DNA of 64,000 nt from Tolypothrix campylonemoides VB511288 (GCA_000828075.3 JXCB02000001.1:1-64000); one strand, 5' to 3'; counted from the first letter of the stretch, positions 49,393 to 59,708 are shown. A program made the numbers and translations. Notes: generated by a model not told the origin, from the letters alone.

Positions 49393-50154
49393 TCCTGAGT
49401 TTTGAAGTAGAAATTTGCCTCCTTCACTCTTGAGTCATTACGTAATCGGAACACGGCAATGTTACTTATAGTTGTGCAATATTAAGAACTGACCACCTAC
49501 GCTTGACATATTTGAGTTACGCAATAAGGACAAAGATACAAGCAGGCATTGGCTCCCCACGACTGCTTCATAAAACTTTATTCCCGTGGCAACGTTACTA
49601 CGAGGTTTGGTGCTGTTTCCGCTTCTTGTGGGTAAATTTTGTTATTTGTATTTGTTTGCTCGCTGACCTGAACTTGCAAAAACAGATTTAAGGAAAAAGT
49701 AATCGTAACCGCTAGTAATAGTTTTTCCAACATGGTTTTTCTCTCCCCCACACCAATAATGATTGATTGCTACATTTAGTGAAGAGTTCCTCGCTTTTCA
49801 AGGTTTTTCACCTAGACTTTTTCATCGTCATTGCAGTAGCGGAATCTCCATAGCCCTAGTTTGCCTGCGACTATTGACAAATTCATGAGGGAACTGATAA
49901 GTGTTTATGAATTTTTAGTGACCGAATCATGAGAGTATCAGTTTAACTATCTGTCAATGGTATTAATATTGCAAGCTAATCTTGACGCGCGAACAATTCA
50001 GGAGTCAAAACCCGAGAGGAGAAACTCAAAATGACAAAGACTTGCGACGGGAAGTAGGATGTACACACCATAGCCCTCACGCGTTATTTGGATGGCGCAC
50101 TAGCACTATTAGTAGAGCGGCTTTCTGGTTTAGGTTAGAGTAAGCTAGGGTAAG
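49393..50154. other. Long intergenic region without a supported gene
   Basis: It separates the divergent sigma-factor and transpeptidase genes. One frame at 49503-49691 has no family resemblance or ribosome site. No strong hairpin or tandem repeat is evident, so it probably holds two promoters and non-coding sequence. Confidence 0.4.
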
Positions 50155-50196
50155 GTGATAGCTAAATCGAAGATCTGGGTCTGCTGGAGAGAGACG

Positions 50197-50868
50197 ATGG
50201 CGATAGTAAGAAACGACTCATTAACGCGTGTAGTGATGTTGCTCTGTTTTGGTACAGCAATCCTATCTCTGGCTGTCCATTGGCGCATGACGACTATGAC
50301 CCCTCGTACCCAGTTAAAAACAGCAGGTGGAAACGTTTTATCTGGGCAAGCTTGGGCAGCAGAAAAACCAGGGCAAGTGACGCAGGAAAAAAGACATAAT
50401 GCGATCGCGTATCATATATCAAGTTTGCTCTCAGGTCAAGGTTCCGCTCAACAGAAATCATCTCAAAACCTGGCATCTGAAAACAATCAATTGATAGTTG
50501 ATTTGAGCGATCGCCGTGTTTACGTTCAACGTGGGGATCTCGTTATAGCAAGTTATCCAATTGCTGTAGGTAAGAAAGGTTGGGAAACCCCCACTGGTTC
50601 TTTCCAAGTCATGTATAGGCAACTCAATCCTATCTGGCGTCACCCGATTACTGGGAAAATATTTTCGTCGGGTGCTGATAGTCCTTTAGGAGACCGATGG
50701 ATTGGTTTTTGGTCAGATGGACGCAATCAAATTGGCTTTCATGGCACACCAGATGAGGAGGTCATAGGGAGTGCAATATCTCACGGTTGCTTGCGGATGC
50801 GTAATCCTGATGTCCGTCTGCTTTACAACCAGGTGAGTTTGGGCACACCGGTGGAAGTACGTCAATAG
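50197..50868 (+). CDS. L,D-transpeptidase (YkuD domain)
   Basis: A membrane anchor or signal sequence (VVMLLCFGTAILSLAV) precedes a linker and a YkuD catalytic domain. The active-site motif is HGTPDEEVIGSAISHGCLRM with the nucleophile Cys in SHGCLR. Such enzymes form 3-3 peptidoglycan cross-links or attach proteins, outside the cytoplasmic membrane. The ATG at 50197 is preceded by GGAGAG; the upstream in-frame GTG at 50155 is less likely. A heptamer tandem repeat starts two bases after the stop. Confidence 0.9.
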   Translation: MAIVRNDSLTRVVMLLCFGTAILSLAVHWRMTTMTPRTQLKTAGGNVLSGQAWAAEKPGQVTQEKRHNAIAYHISSLLSGQGSAQQKSSQNLASENNQLIVDLSDRRVYVQRGDLVIASYPIAVGKKGWETPTGSFQVMYRQLNPIWRHPITGKIFSSGADSPLGDRWIGFWSDGRNQIGFHGTPDEEVIGSAISHGCLRMRNPDVRLLYNQVSLGTPVEVRQ

Positions 50869-50870
50869 GC

Positions 50871-50954
50871 AGAACTCAGAACTCAGAACTCAGAACTCAG
50901 GACTCAGAACTCAGAACTCAGAACTCAGAACTCAGAACTCAGAACTCAGGAGTC
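50871..50954. repeat. AGAACTC heptamer tandem repeat, 12 units
   Basis: Ten exact AGAACTC units and two variants (AGGACTC, AGGAGTC) run without a gap directly after the transpeptidase stop. It is a typical short tandem repeat of heterocystous cyanobacteria. Confidence 0.9.
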
Positions 50955-51003
50955 AACACTCACCACTCAGAAAATAATCCTTGGTTTGTAGACTAATAAC
51001 TGC

Positions 51004-51555
51004 TCAATACTCTGATTTTTGCTCAAAATGGGGTGCGTATGCTTGGAGTAAGGTACTGACTTGGCGCAGAACTTCATTGCCGGTGTTTTTAGTTCCGACA
51101 GGCGTTCTATCATCATTTGGTCGGTCTAGGTTACGGGCTATAGCCTCGCCAACTTGCTGGGCAATCAATTCCTCAAGTTCTGCCCTTGCGCGTTGGCGTT
51201 GGTAGTTGGCACCTTCTTCTGTAGTAGCATATAGCGGTGGTAGGCGGTTGAGGGCGTAAGCTGCAATATCGCCAACATCCAGAGAACTTTCGCTAGTCGC
51301 TTCAATTTCCGCTACACGAGATATTGCTTCTGTCAGTACCAACTCTTCCATAACGTTGATAAACTGTTTGCGTGGTACCGCCACCACATCCCCACTCAAC
51401 AGCGACACCATCAGCCGATCCAACGCCTTGTACTCCTCAATTGAGAGTTCAGTGCCGCTATCACAGATTCGCCCGACTTCTGCTTCCATTGCTGGTGTAA
51501 GATAACCATCCTGGAGAGCCTGATCCACAATTTTTTCAATACTCATAACGCTCAT
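51004..51555 (-). CDS. ComFB-family protein
   Basis: The 183-aa product matches the late-competence ComFB family, with NVMEELVLTEAISRV, then VGDIAAYALNRLPPLYATTEEG, and a helical C-terminus. Cyanobacterial ComFB proteins have been reported to bind cyclic dinucleotides and to influence motility and competence; whether this copy does is not shown. It has no signal or membrane segment. An ATG is used at 51555 with a second at 51546. It is monocistronic. Confidence 0.85.
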   Translation of the reverse strand: MSVMSIEKIVDQALQDGYLTPAMEAEVGRICDSGTELSIEEYKALDRLMVSLLSGDVVAVPRKQFINVMEELVLTEAISRVAEIEATSESSLDVGDIAAYALNRLPPLYATTEEGANYQRQRARAELEELIAQQVGEAIARNLDRPNDDRTPVGTKNTGNEVLRQVSTLLQAYAPHFEQKSEY

Positions 51556-51654
51556 TATCTTTCAGCAATCCAAGCAAGGTGGGTACGGTACCAATCAATC
51601 CTATTTATTTTGCCCACTCATGAGCCAATAATACGCATAATACGTAAAAAGTTA

Positions 51655-52587
51655 TTATTTTACTCCTTGATTTCGCCAGGGTACTGGGTCAACAGATTTA
51701 CCATTGACATAAAGCCCCCAGTGTAAATGCGGACCCGTCGATGCGCCTGTTGAACCAACTGCGCCAATTAATTCACCGGGTTTGACAAAATCACCTTCTT
51801 TAACATTAATACGGCTGAGGTGCATAAAAATACTCGCCACTCCTTGTCCGTGGTCAATGCCAACAACATTACCGTGAACTCGAAATCCTTGGGATACCTT
51901 GCCTACCAAAGCAACCCGTCCAGCCGCCGGAGCAACAACAGGCGAACCGGTACCACCTGCATAGTCAATACCGCGATGATAGTAGTCATTTGCGAATTTT
52001 CCATTATAGTACCTACGTACACCATAAATTGTACTGACACGTCCTTTATTTGGTGCGATAAAAGGACCATCCCAAAATTTTTCTGGTGTTTTTACCGCCT
52101 TAAACTCTGTTGCACGCTTAAGTTCATACTCTGTCGCTTGTACCCCAGCTTTTCCTGGCGGTAGATTAATGCGCTGTACGGGGAATTTGCGATTTCGTAC
52201 TTGTACTGATAAGTTCTGCACTTGACCTTCGCCTGCAATCGTAAGAGTTCTGGTTCCAGCTTTTTCCAAAGGCGTTGTCGGGATCAAAGCCCGGTACTGT
52301 CGTGGTGCTATTTCATATGCTGGGTAAGTCTCCGAACCATTAGTAACTGTGACATTGCTACCATTAGCTGGATTATCTAAACTGACTACAACTGATATGG
52401 TATCGCCAAGTTGGGGAGTTGCTGGATTGACTTCTACTTGTAACGCTTTTGCAGGTGCTGCCAAAGCTCCGGGTAGCGCAAATATCCCAAGTACAACAGT
52501 GGTTGTACGCACGTTGGTTTTGAAAGCTGTCATGCTTAAACCCAGTAACTTTTTCCCAGAACTACTAGTGTAATATTCGGTCGTCAT
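51655..52587 (-). CDS. M23-family (LytM) metallopeptidase, secreted
   Basis: An N-terminal signal-like segment (TTTVVLGIFALPGALAAPA) is followed by a beta-sheet domain and a LytM peptidase domain. The zinc ligands of the M23 fold are present: HRGIDYAGG (H..D) and HLHWGLY (HxH), with an intervening MHLSR. It should cut peptidoglycan cross-bridges in the periplasm, for example at division or heterocyst differentiation, or act as a scaffold. The length of 310 aa is normal. It has its own transcription unit. Confidence 0.9.
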   Translation of the reverse strand: MTTEYYTSSSGKKLLGLSMTAFKTNVRTTTVVLGIFALPGALAAPAKALQVEVNPATPQLGDTISVVVSLDNPANGSNVTVTNGSETYPAYEIAPRQYRALIPTTPLEKAGTRTLTIAGEGQVQNLSVQVRNRKFPVQRINLPPGKAGVQATEYELKRATEFKAVKTPEKFWDGPFIAPNKGRVSTIYGVRRYYNGKFANDYYHRGIDYAGGTGSPVVAPAAGRVALVGKVSQGFRVHGNVVGIDHGQGVASIFMHLSRINVKEGDFVKPGELIGAVGSTGASTGPHLHWGLYVNGKSVDPVPWRNQGVK

Positions 52588-52991
52588 AGAGGAGTTACTA
52601 AAAATCTTCTTCTTTTGAAAGACAGACTAAAGTATAGTTTGAGTTTCCTAAATTTGCTGTTGGTAGAGGGGACTGGGGATTGGGGATTAGGGATTGGGAT
52701 AATGGTTATCAAACGAAAAATTATAGAAGGGGGAGGAATGCCGCGACCACTTGAAACAGTATTGAAATCATATGCTACCAAAATATAATGTTAATTTTAC
52801 GGATGTGGTACTTATAAGCCGATTATTCAAATCCACCGAAGCTACAATTCTGATACTTTAAAGCCACTGGTTCTAAGTTTAGTCCACGCCATACTAATAG
52901 CGTTGGCAACTGTAGCGAACTGACCTCCCACGCTAATGAAAAACTTTGTATGCTGAAGGTTAATAGGTTTTAATAGTACTTTTATAAGCTT

Positions 52992-55331
52992 GTGCAGGAA
53001 GATTTTAGGCTAATAGTTGATTTAGTTTCAGTTTTCGCCGTAGCCGCCTGTGGTGGACTTCTGGCGGCGCTTTTGCGACAACCCGTTTTACTAGGGTATC
53101 TCATTGGTGGGATGGTCGTAGGACCAACCGGACTTGGACTGATTAAAGAATTGATTCAAGTAGAAACTTTGGCTCAGTTCGGAGTCGCCTTTTTATTATT
53201 TGCCTTGGGAGTTGAGTTTTCCTTTACAGAACTTAAAAAAGTCCAGGCGATCGCTCTTGGAGGAGGAGGGCTACAAATTGCCCTGACGATTCTGGTCACA
53301 GTTTTGGTATGTGGTATCACAGGTGCTTGGGCATATCTTCCTGCTAAAGGAGTATTTCTGGGGGGGATTTTATCTTTGTCTTCCACAGCAGTTGTCCTTA
53401 AATGTTTGATGGAGCGTAATGAAACAGAAACGCCCCACGGACAGGTGATGCTGGGAATTTTGGTCGTGCAGGATTTAGCCCTGGGACTGATGATCGCGGT
53501 TTTGCCAGCGCTTCACCAACCAGCAGAATCACTAGCCATAGCAGTGCTGTTGGCGCTGTTGCGGATTGGTTTATTTGCTGGTGGTGCGATCGCCGCAGGT
53601 ATTTGGCTGATACCTCCTTTGTTGCGATTGCTGGCACGTACTGAAAGCCGAGAATTATTTTTATTAGGCGTAGTGGCGCTGTGTTTGGGTATTGCCCTAT
53701 TAACAGAGTATATGGGGCTTTCTATTGAAATGGGGGCGTTTGTTGCTGGTTTGATGATTTCAGAGGTGGAATACGCCGACCAAACCTTAACATATGTGGA
53801 GCCACTACGAGATATTTTTGCCTCTTTATTCTTTGCCTCTATTGGGATGTTGATTGACCCAGTGTTTTTGTGGAACAACCTGGAATTAATTCTAGGACTG
53901 GTGACACTGGTATTTGTTGGTAAATTTTTGATTATTACGCCACTTGTAAAATTGTTTCGCTACCCGTTGAAAACAGCGTTGATTGCTGGGTTCGGACTAG
54001 CTCAAATTGGGGAATTTTCCTTTGTTCTTGCCAGTGAAGGACAAGCGCTGGGGCTAGTTTCAAGGCGGGTGTATTTACTGATTTTGGGAACGACAGCAGT
54101 AACATTGGTGCTGACTCCTTTTGTGCTGCGTTTGGTGCCGATTATATTTGACTGGGTAGAATCAATACCTTGGTTAAAGCCGTATTTAAGTGGGGAAGGT
54201 AAGCCGTTGGCGGTTTCTGACGAACTACCGATCAAAGACCATGTGGTTGTTTGCGGTTATGGACGAGTGGGACGCAATTTGGTAAAGTTGTTACAGCAGC
54301 ACGATTTGCCTGTGGTGGTGATTGATCAGGCAGAAAGTCGGATTCAGCAGTTGCGAGAAGCTGAAGTTCCATACGTGTATGGTAATTGCGTGAGTTTTCA
54401 CGTTTTAGAAACTGCGGGAGTAAACACCGCACGGGGAATGGCGATCGCACTTCCTGATCCTATGAGTACACGTCTTTCCCTGAAACGCGCTTTGGAATTG
54501 TCTCCTAATTTGGATGTGGTTGTTCGCGCTACCAATGATAAAAGTATTGAGGTGCTTTATCAACTTGGGGCGCGGGAAGTTGTGCAACCAGAGTTTGAAG
54601 CGAGTTTGGAAATGGCAACCTACATATTAACTGATTTGGGTTTTTCGCGTGCTGTGGTGCAGCGAGAAATGCAGGAAATCCGCAATCGTCATTATTTGGA
54701 TTTGCGACCAGAACAATCAGCGTCTGAAGTTTCCCGCGATTTGCAACAAGCAACTCAAGACCTCAACAAGCGTTGGTATCCCTTACCATCTGGTTCACCT
54801 CTCGTCGGTATGACTTTAGACGAAGCGGATATGCGCTACTTAACAGGGGCGAGTTTGATGGCAATTCGTCGCGAAGGAGGTGAAGAAATAGATTATCCTC
54901 CGGCTGAGACTACCTTAGAAGAGGGCGATCGCCTTTTGGTTGTTGGTTCTGATGATGAATTGGCGGCTTTAGATGAATTCGCCAAAGGTCAAGCTGCTGT
55001 TCCTGGAGAAAATAGCGCTTGTCAATGGGTAACTATCTCAGCCGACAGCCCAGTTATTGGGAAAACTCTTGCAGATTTGGACATCCGTAACCAATATGGG
55101 GTTATGGTGCAGGCAATACGGCGAGATGGTAAATTTATCCGCTTTCCCGATATCAGCAAGGACTTACAACTCCACGACCAAGTTTTATTGTGTGGTAATT
55201 TGGCTTCTCTAAATCAACTTGTACAATTGCTTACCCCAGTTCGGGAAATACCGCTTTCTATCCCAGTGGTGAAAGCAGGAGAAGCAGAAGCACTCAAAGA
55301 CTTTTTACCGATGGATAGTGTGTTGGATTAG
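52992..55331 (+). CDS. Kef-type monovalent cation/proton antiporter with TrkA domains
   Basis: An N-terminal CPA2 exchanger of about 12 membrane segments (residues 1-390) is followed by a TrkA-N nucleotide-binding domain. It has the Rossmann motif VVCGYGRVGRNLV near 418-430. Two TrkA-C domains follow (about 585-660 and 675-750). It should move K+ or Na+ against H+ under control of NAD(H) or another nucleotide. The start is a GTG at 52992, with no ATG closer. The 404-bp upstream interval holds no gene, only G-rich low-complexity sequence near 52670. Confidence 0.9.
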   Translation: MQEDFRLIVDLVSVFAVAACGGLLAALLRQPVLLGYLIGGMVVGPTGLGLIKELIQVETLAQFGVAFLLFALGVEFSFTELKKVQAIALGGGGLQIALTILVTVLVCGITGAWAYLPAKGVFLGGILSLSSTAVVLKCLMERNETETPHGQVMLGILVVQDLALGLMIAVLPALHQPAESLAIAVLLALLRIGLFAGGAIAAGIWLIPPLLRLLARTESRELFLLGVVALCLGIALLTEYMGLSIEMGAFVAGLMISEVEYADQTLTYVEPLRDIFASLFFASIGMLIDPVFLWNNLELILGLVTLVFVGKFLIITPLVKLFRYPLKTALIAGFGLAQIGEFSFVLASEGQALGLVSRRVYLLILGTTAVTLVLTPFVLRLVPIIFDWVESIPWLKPYLSGEGKPLAVSDELPIKDHVVVCGYGRVGRNLVKLLQQHDLPVVVIDQAESRIQQLREAEVPYVYGNCVSFHVLETAGVNTARGMAIALPDPMSTRLSLKRALELSPNLDVVVRATNDKSIEVLYQLGAREVVQPEFEASLEMATYILTDLGFSRAVVQREMQEIRNRHYLDLRPEQSASEVSRDLQQATQDLNKRWYPLPSGSPLVGMTLDEADMRYLTGASLMAIRREGGEEIDYPPAETTLEEGDRLLVVGSDDELAALDEFAKGQAAVPGENSACQWVTISADSPVIGKTLADLDIRNQYGVMVQAIRRDGKFIRFPDISKDLQLHDQVLLCGNLASLNQLVQLLTPVREIPLSIPVVKAGEAEALKDFLPMDSVLD

Positions 55332-55350
55332 TCAGTTGTCATTAGTCATT

Positions 55351-55484
55351 AGACCTCTTGCATAAATGTTATTATGTCTCACGCAAAGCCAAGGCAGTGC
55401 GTTGGGCGGCTCTGCCGACTTGAAGCAACTGCCGTGCAAAGACGCAAAGAAGTACACCAAGAAAATGACTTTTGCAAGAAGTCT
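55351..55484. repeat. 134-bp MITE-like segment (AGACCTCTTGCA ends)
   Basis: AGACCTCTTGCA (55351-55362) and TGCAAGAAGTCT (55473-55484) are inverted with one mismatch. The inside has a GC-rich patch and no frame. A partial relative of the left end (AGACTTTTTGCATAAATA) occurs near 63222. Confidence 0.55.
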
Positions 55485-55526
55485 ATTGGTCATTGGTCAT
55501 TAGCACAAAGGACAATCAACAAAGGA

Positions 55527-55742
55527 CTATTGTTTGGGCTTGATGTATGCAATGGCTTGCTTCCACACAGTCGTTTGCTCGCTGTTTTCATCTACAAGAC
55601 ACACACATTGTGCGTCTTGCCATATGACTTTCCCTGTCAATGTGTCGCCAGTTAGCAGTTTTAACTGAATTGTCGCTGCTTGTTGAATCAGATTTTGTAT
55701 TTGCCGAACGCTAGGCAGTGAGGCGTCAAATCCCGTAATCAT
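55527..55742 (-). CDS. hfq: Cyanobacterial Hfq-like RNA-binding protein
   Basis: The 71-aa Sm-fold protein has the cyanobacterial Hfq pattern: LPSVRQIQNLIQ at the N-terminus, IQLKLLTGDTLTGKVIWQD (Sm1) and an AIAYIKP end (Sm2). In cyanobacteria Hfq lacks some RNA-binding residues of the enterobacterial type and is linked to type IV pilus function. It is divergent from dapF, 115 bp apart, an arrangement common in the phylum. Confidence 0.92.
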   Translation of the reverse strand: MITGFDASLPSVRQIQNLIQQAATIQLKLLTGDTLTGKVIWQDAQCVCLVDENSEQTTVWKQAIAYIKPKQ

Positions 55743-55857
55743 ACTTATTAGTTGTTAGTCATTAGTTATTACTTATTAATTTAGTCGTAACTCACAATTG
55801 ACAAAGGACAATACACTAATGACATAGAAACTTAAATATACTTCATCGATTTTGGCA

Positions 55858-56700
55858 ATGGCAATCGAATTTACTAAGTATCACGGTCTGGGCAATGATT
55901 TCATCTTGATTGACAATCGCTCGTCATCAACGCCCGTCATCACTCCGGAACAAGCAGTTAAGTTGTGCGATCGCCACTTTGGTATCGGTGCTGATGGTGT
56001 AATTTTTGCCTTACCTGGCGAAAACGGTACTGACTACACCATGCGGATTTTCAATTCCGATGGTTCAGAACCAGAAATGTGTGGTAATGGCATTCGCTGT
56101 CTCGCTGCTTTTTTAGCTGATTTAGAAGGTGACGCTAAAAACAGCGACCAATATCGCATTCATACGCTAGCTGGTGTGATTACGCCCCAACTCATGAGCG
56201 ATGGTCAAGTTAAGGTGGATATGGGTATCCCCAAGCTACTCGCTGGTGAAATTCCTACCACTATACGCCCAGCTAACGAAAAAGTAATTAATCAACCGCT
56301 AGAGGTAGCAGGGAAAACTTGGGATGTCACCTGTGTTAGTATGGGGAATCCTCACTGTATTACCTTTGTAGATGACGTTGCAGCAATTCCTCTGGAAGCC
56401 ATTGGTCCCCAGTTTGAGCATCACCCAGCTTTTCCCCAAAGGATAAATACAGAATTTATTCAAGTGGTGCGTCCTGACTACGTAAAAATGCGTGTATGGG
56501 AACGAGGCGCTGGTATTACTTTAGCTTGTGGCACGGGCGCGTGTGCGTCGTTGGTCGCGGGTGTATTGACGGGGAAATGTGAGCGAAAAGCTACAGTTGA
56601 GCTTCCTGGAGGACCGTTGCAAATTGAATGGTCAGAAATTGACCAGCGAGTTTACATGACAGGACCAGCACAGCGAGTTTTTACTGGAAAAGTTGATTGA
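55858..56700 (+). CDS. dapF: Diaminopimelate epimerase
   Basis: It converts LL-diaminopimelate to the meso form in lysine and peptidoglycan synthesis. Motifs: YHGLGNDFI near the start, MCGNGIRC with the first catalytic Cys, and ACGTGACAS with the second. The 280-aa length is normal. The ATG at 55858 is used; an in-frame TTG lies two codons upstream. It acts in the cytoplasm as a monomer with two similar halves. Confidence 0.97.
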   Translation: MAIEFTKYHGLGNDFILIDNRSSSTPVITPEQAVKLCDRHFGIGADGVIFALPGENGTDYTMRIFNSDGSEPEMCGNGIRCLAAFLADLEGDAKNSDQYRIHTLAGVITPQLMSDGQVKVDMGIPKLLAGEIPTTIRPANEKVINQPLEVAGKTWDVTCVSMGNPHCITFVDDVAAIPLEAIGPQFEHHPAFPQRINTEFIQVVRPDYVKMRVWERGAGITLACGTGACASLVAGVLTGKCERKATVELPGGPLQIEWSEIDQRVYMTGPAQRVFTGKVD

Positions 56701-56732
56701 CACTCACCGCCCTAAAAGCGAAGGGGTGACAT

Positions 56733-56932
56733 CGTAATTGATAATTCGTAATGCGTAATTCGTAATTACCAATTCAATTACGATTATGCATTACGAATTA
56801 ATCATTCTTTGGTCAAGCGTTCTTGATGTAGTTTTGTATTTTATTTGTTATATCATCTCCGGGTAAACACTTATAAAAAACGAAGAACCTCACCCCAACC
56901 CTCTCCTTAATAAGGAGAGAGTTGGGGTGAGG
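56733..56932. repeat. Two palindromic repeats after dapF
   Basis: An AATTCGTAATGC-type inverted repeat (about 56733-56807) is followed by a near-perfect 22-bp stem (CCTCACCCCAAC...GTTGGGGTGAGG, 56888-56932). Both are widespread intergenic palindromes in Nostocales, and the second may act as a bidirectional terminator. No gene is supported in 56701-56969. Confidence 0.6.
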
Positions 56933-56969
56933 TCAGGCAGGAATTATAAGTAATTAAGCGGACTTGATA

Positions 56970-57197
56970 TTACCTGTAGTAACAACGCTCAATCCAAATT
57001 CGCATTTCTTCTTCAGAACCAAAACAAGCAGAACGTCCTGTCAAGGGGTCGTAGGCGTGCCAAGAAAAAGTACGACCATAACGATCTGATTCCTGCCATA
57101 CTTGCAGTTCAGATCTGCTAACTAACCATGTTACAAAATGTTGCCAAACGTTTTTTATGTTTGGCAATATTTCTTTTGAAAAATTAAAGATTTCCAT
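56970..57197 (-). CDS. Small conserved cyanobacterial protein
   Basis: This is a 75-aa protein of unknown function. Its central FSWHAYDPLTGRSACFGSEE and C-terminal EEMRIWIERCYY are strongly patterned and familiar from hypothetical proteins of filamentous cyanobacteria. It has no signal sequence. It is bounded by palindromic repeats downstream and a divergent MocR gene upstream. Confidence 0.75.
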   Translation of the reverse strand: MEIFNFSKEILPNIKNVWQHFVTWLVSRSELQVWQESDRYGRTFSWHAYDPLTGRSACFGSEEEMRIWIERCYYR

Positions 57198-57493
57198 AGC
57201 AAAATTTCCTCAGTAAACTTAAGAAGTTTTGAGTAATGAGTACTGAATGCTGAGTGAAAATGACTCAGCGCTAAGCACTGATTGCTTATTACTCTTTGGT
57301 GAACTATTACTTTTACGTTCGCTCAGGAATGGAAGAGTGAGAAGGTACAGTTTTTGCAGATTTGTACTAGAACAGTTAGGCAGCTTGACAACTGTTCTAG
57401 TCAAAATTCACCCAACTGTACCATGCACAACAATTGAAAATCGCTTATATTGCCAGTAATAGTGCTGTTGTCGTCGTTGATGAGTGCGCCAAA

Positions 57494-58978
57494 ATGAAGA
57501 TTTTTTTAGATCGGCAGTCACCTAAGCCTATTTATTTGCAGATACATGATCGCCTTAGTAGTCTGATTAAATCTGGCGCACTGCAAGCAGGCGATCGCCT
57601 CCCCTCAATCCGCTCTTTAGCAGAAAATTTACAAGTTAATAAACTCACGGTTATTGAAGCTTACAACGTTTTAGAAGCAGATGGAGTGATTTGCGCTCGT
57701 CAAGGTTCTGGTTATTTCGTGAACACTCATCTGGTATCTGCTAACCTGAAACCAACATTTGCCCCAGAGCAAGAGGTCATCATTAAAGAGCCAGGAGGCA
57801 ATTCTTTTTTTGATATGCATGTGGCGAGGGTGCAAGCACAAGCGCAGCCAGGAATGATTGATTTGAGTTTTGGCTTTCCTTGTCCACCCAAGAATATAAT
57901 GCAAATTTCTAAACGAGCGCTCAAGCAGGTAGATGTATTATGTAAATACGATTTGCCACAAGGACAGTTAGTACTACGCAGACAGATTGCTCAAATGTTG
58001 GTACATCAGGGACTGGATGTATCACCTGAGGATTTAATTATTACCAATGGCTCTGAGCAAGCTTTGTCATTGGCAATGTCTCATTTTGTGCAACCTGGAG
58101 ATTGGGTGATTGTGGAAGCTCCCACCTATTATGGTGCGATCGCCATTTTAGAAAACTTAGGAGCTAAAATCATCGGTATTCCTATGAAAGCCGAGGGGAT
58201 AAATCTGGAGTTGTTAGAGCAATACCTCAAGAGCCATCGCCCGAAATTAATCTACACCATCAGTACCCTACACAATCCTACTGGTTTGACGACTACTCAG
58301 GCACATCGCCAAAAATTGCTTGCCTTAGCCGAACAGTACGAATGTCCGATTTTGGAAGATAATGCTTATGAAGGATTGAATTTTGAGCCTGTACCAGCGC
58401 CAATTAAAGCTTTAGATAAACATGATTTAGTGACATACGTCGGTACTTTCACTAAAACTTTGATGCCAGGATTACGAGTGGGCTACATGGTAGTTACAGG
58501 CAAGCATTATCAAGCAATTTTGGAGCGGAAATTAGTTCATGACATTCATGTATCCACGGTTTCTCAAGCAATAGTGAGTGAATTCCTCGCATCAGGACAT
58601 TACCGCCGTCACCTCAGCCAACTGCGAGCGGAAAATATCCAAAGCCGTAATATTATGGTGCAAGCGATGGAGCGTTATTTTCCCGCAGAAGCAAAGTGGA
58701 CGGTTCCTAAAGGAGGGTTATTTCTTTGGGTGCAATTACCAGCCGATATTCCTATTGGAGCAATGACTAAAGAAGCCTTGTCGCAAAATGTGCTGATATT
58801 CTGTGGTTCCGCATTTTTCCCAGATAAACAGGGTTATCCAGCTATGCGACTAACTTTCGCCAACTCACCACAGGATATCGAGCAAGGTATCTCTGTTTTG
58901 GGTAAATTGTTGAAAAAACATCTTGACAAAAGTGGCGAGAAGATATCCAAGTGTTACACGCTTGTTCACAGCATCTAA
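57494..58978 (+). CDS. MocR-type regulator (GntR helix-turn-helix plus aminotransferase domain)
   Basis: An N-terminal GntR winged helix (PIYLQIHDRLSSLIKSGALQ, then LPSIRSLAENLQVN) is fused to a fold-type I aminotransferase domain. Its PLP Lys lies in GTFTKTLMPGLRVGY, and FADNAYEG-type residues appear as LEDNAYEGL. Such proteins sense PLP or an amino-acid derivative and regulate a nearby or distant gene. Some also act as real aminotransferases. The ATG at 57494 starts the HTH; an in-frame extension to 57434 is not family-like. Confidence 0.88.
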   Translation: MKIFLDRQSPKPIYLQIHDRLSSLIKSGALQAGDRLPSIRSLAENLQVNKLTVIEAYNVLEADGVICARQGSGYFVNTHLVSANLKPTFAPEQEVIIKEPGGNSFFDMHVARVQAQAQPGMIDLSFGFPCPPKNIMQISKRALKQVDVLCKYDLPQGQLVLRRQIAQMLVHQGLDVSPEDLIITNGSEQALSLAMSHFVQPGDWVIVEAPTYYGAIAILENLGAKIIGIPMKAEGINLELLEQYLKSHRPKLIYTISTLHNPTGLTTTQAHRQKLLALAEQYECPILEDNAYEGLNFEPVPAPIKALDKHDLVTYVGTFTKTLMPGLRVGYMVVTGKHYQAILERKLVHDIHVSTVSQAIVSEFLASGHYRRHLSQLRAENIQSRNIMVQAMERYFPAEAKWTVPKGGLFLWVQLPADIPIGAMTKEALSQNVLIFCGSAFFPDKQGYPAMRLTFANSPQDIEQGISVLGKLLKKHLDKSGEKISKCYTLVHSI

Positions 58979-58999
58979 ATTCCCCTGATTAAGTGGTTT

Positions 59000-59028
59000 G
59001 TAGGGTGGGCAATGTATTGCCCACCCTA
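59000..59028. terminator. Hairpin of the GTAGGGTGGGCA repeat family after the MocR gene
   Basis: TAGGGTGGGCAAT, loop GT, then the exact complement ATTGCCCACCCTA. It lies 22 bases after the MocR stop and can act as a terminator. It is a compact form of the repeat at 9924 and 44407. Confidence 0.6.
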
Positions 59029-59164
59029 GCCGTACAAACAACTATAAATACGAGGTGGAAAAATAAGAGATTACCCAATTTTCCGTGAGATTTCGGATGG
59101 AAATAGAGCATAAGTCACATTAGATTGTGAGGAAATTTGCTAAAAATGTTGCCGGAGTATGGGT

Positions 59165-59407
59165 ATGAAATTTCCAACTATTTTTATAGGAGTAGCTTTA
59201 ACTGTCACTGTATTTGCAGGGTTAACACTGACTCATCAGGAATCAACTCAAGCTCAAACAGGAATTAATGTTGGTGGTGTTGTTTGCGTTGACCTTAACC
59301 AACCAGGATGCTCTGCTGCAAGCCCAATATCGGTTCCCACTCCGGCTCTGCTACCTGGTTTAATTGGTTTAGGCGTGGGCTTACTACGCAAGCGCAAGGC
59401 TGCGTAG
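59165..59407 (+). CDS. Small secreted protein with a PTPA-CTERM sorting signal
   Basis: An N-terminal signal peptide (IFIGVALTVTVFAGLTLT) is followed by a short mature part with two cysteines (VVCVDLNQPGC). The C-terminus is PTPALLPGLIGLGVGLLRKR: a PTPA motif, a hydrophobic stretch and a basic tail. This is the architecture of exosortase substrates in cyanobacteria. The mature region would be only about 30 residues. The ATG at 59165 has GGAG seven bases upstream; an ATG at 59159 is too close to it. An exosortase gene follows on the same strand, about 300 bp away. Confidence 0.85.
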   Translation: MKFPTIFIGVALTVTVFAGLTLTHQESTQAQTGINVGGVVCVDLNQPGCSAASPISVPTPALLPGLIGLGVGLLRKRKAA

Positions 59408-59708
59408 GTTGAAGTTGATACCTAAAGTTGCTTGTAGCTAAGTACACCTCATCATAAGAAGGGTTCGGAATTCGCCACAAGGATGAATCATTATGGTGAG
59501 TTGTTCACATTTTAATTTCCCACCTCCATTAATGACGAGTCGTAGGTACTAAGTACAGCTTTGCGTAAAAACGAGCGCGTTTTTAAACCCTCTTGAGCGC
59601 AGAGTAAGCGCAGAGAGAATTCGCTAGGAAATTGCTATAGTTTCAAATTAGAAAAAATGGAACTTTGAACGCAAAACTTTGACTAATGTGGTGAAAGGTA
59701 GGCACAAT

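Noticed and set aside
49503-49691. A 62-codon frame in the long gap before the transpeptidase
   Set aside because: No ribosome site and no recognisable protein pattern.
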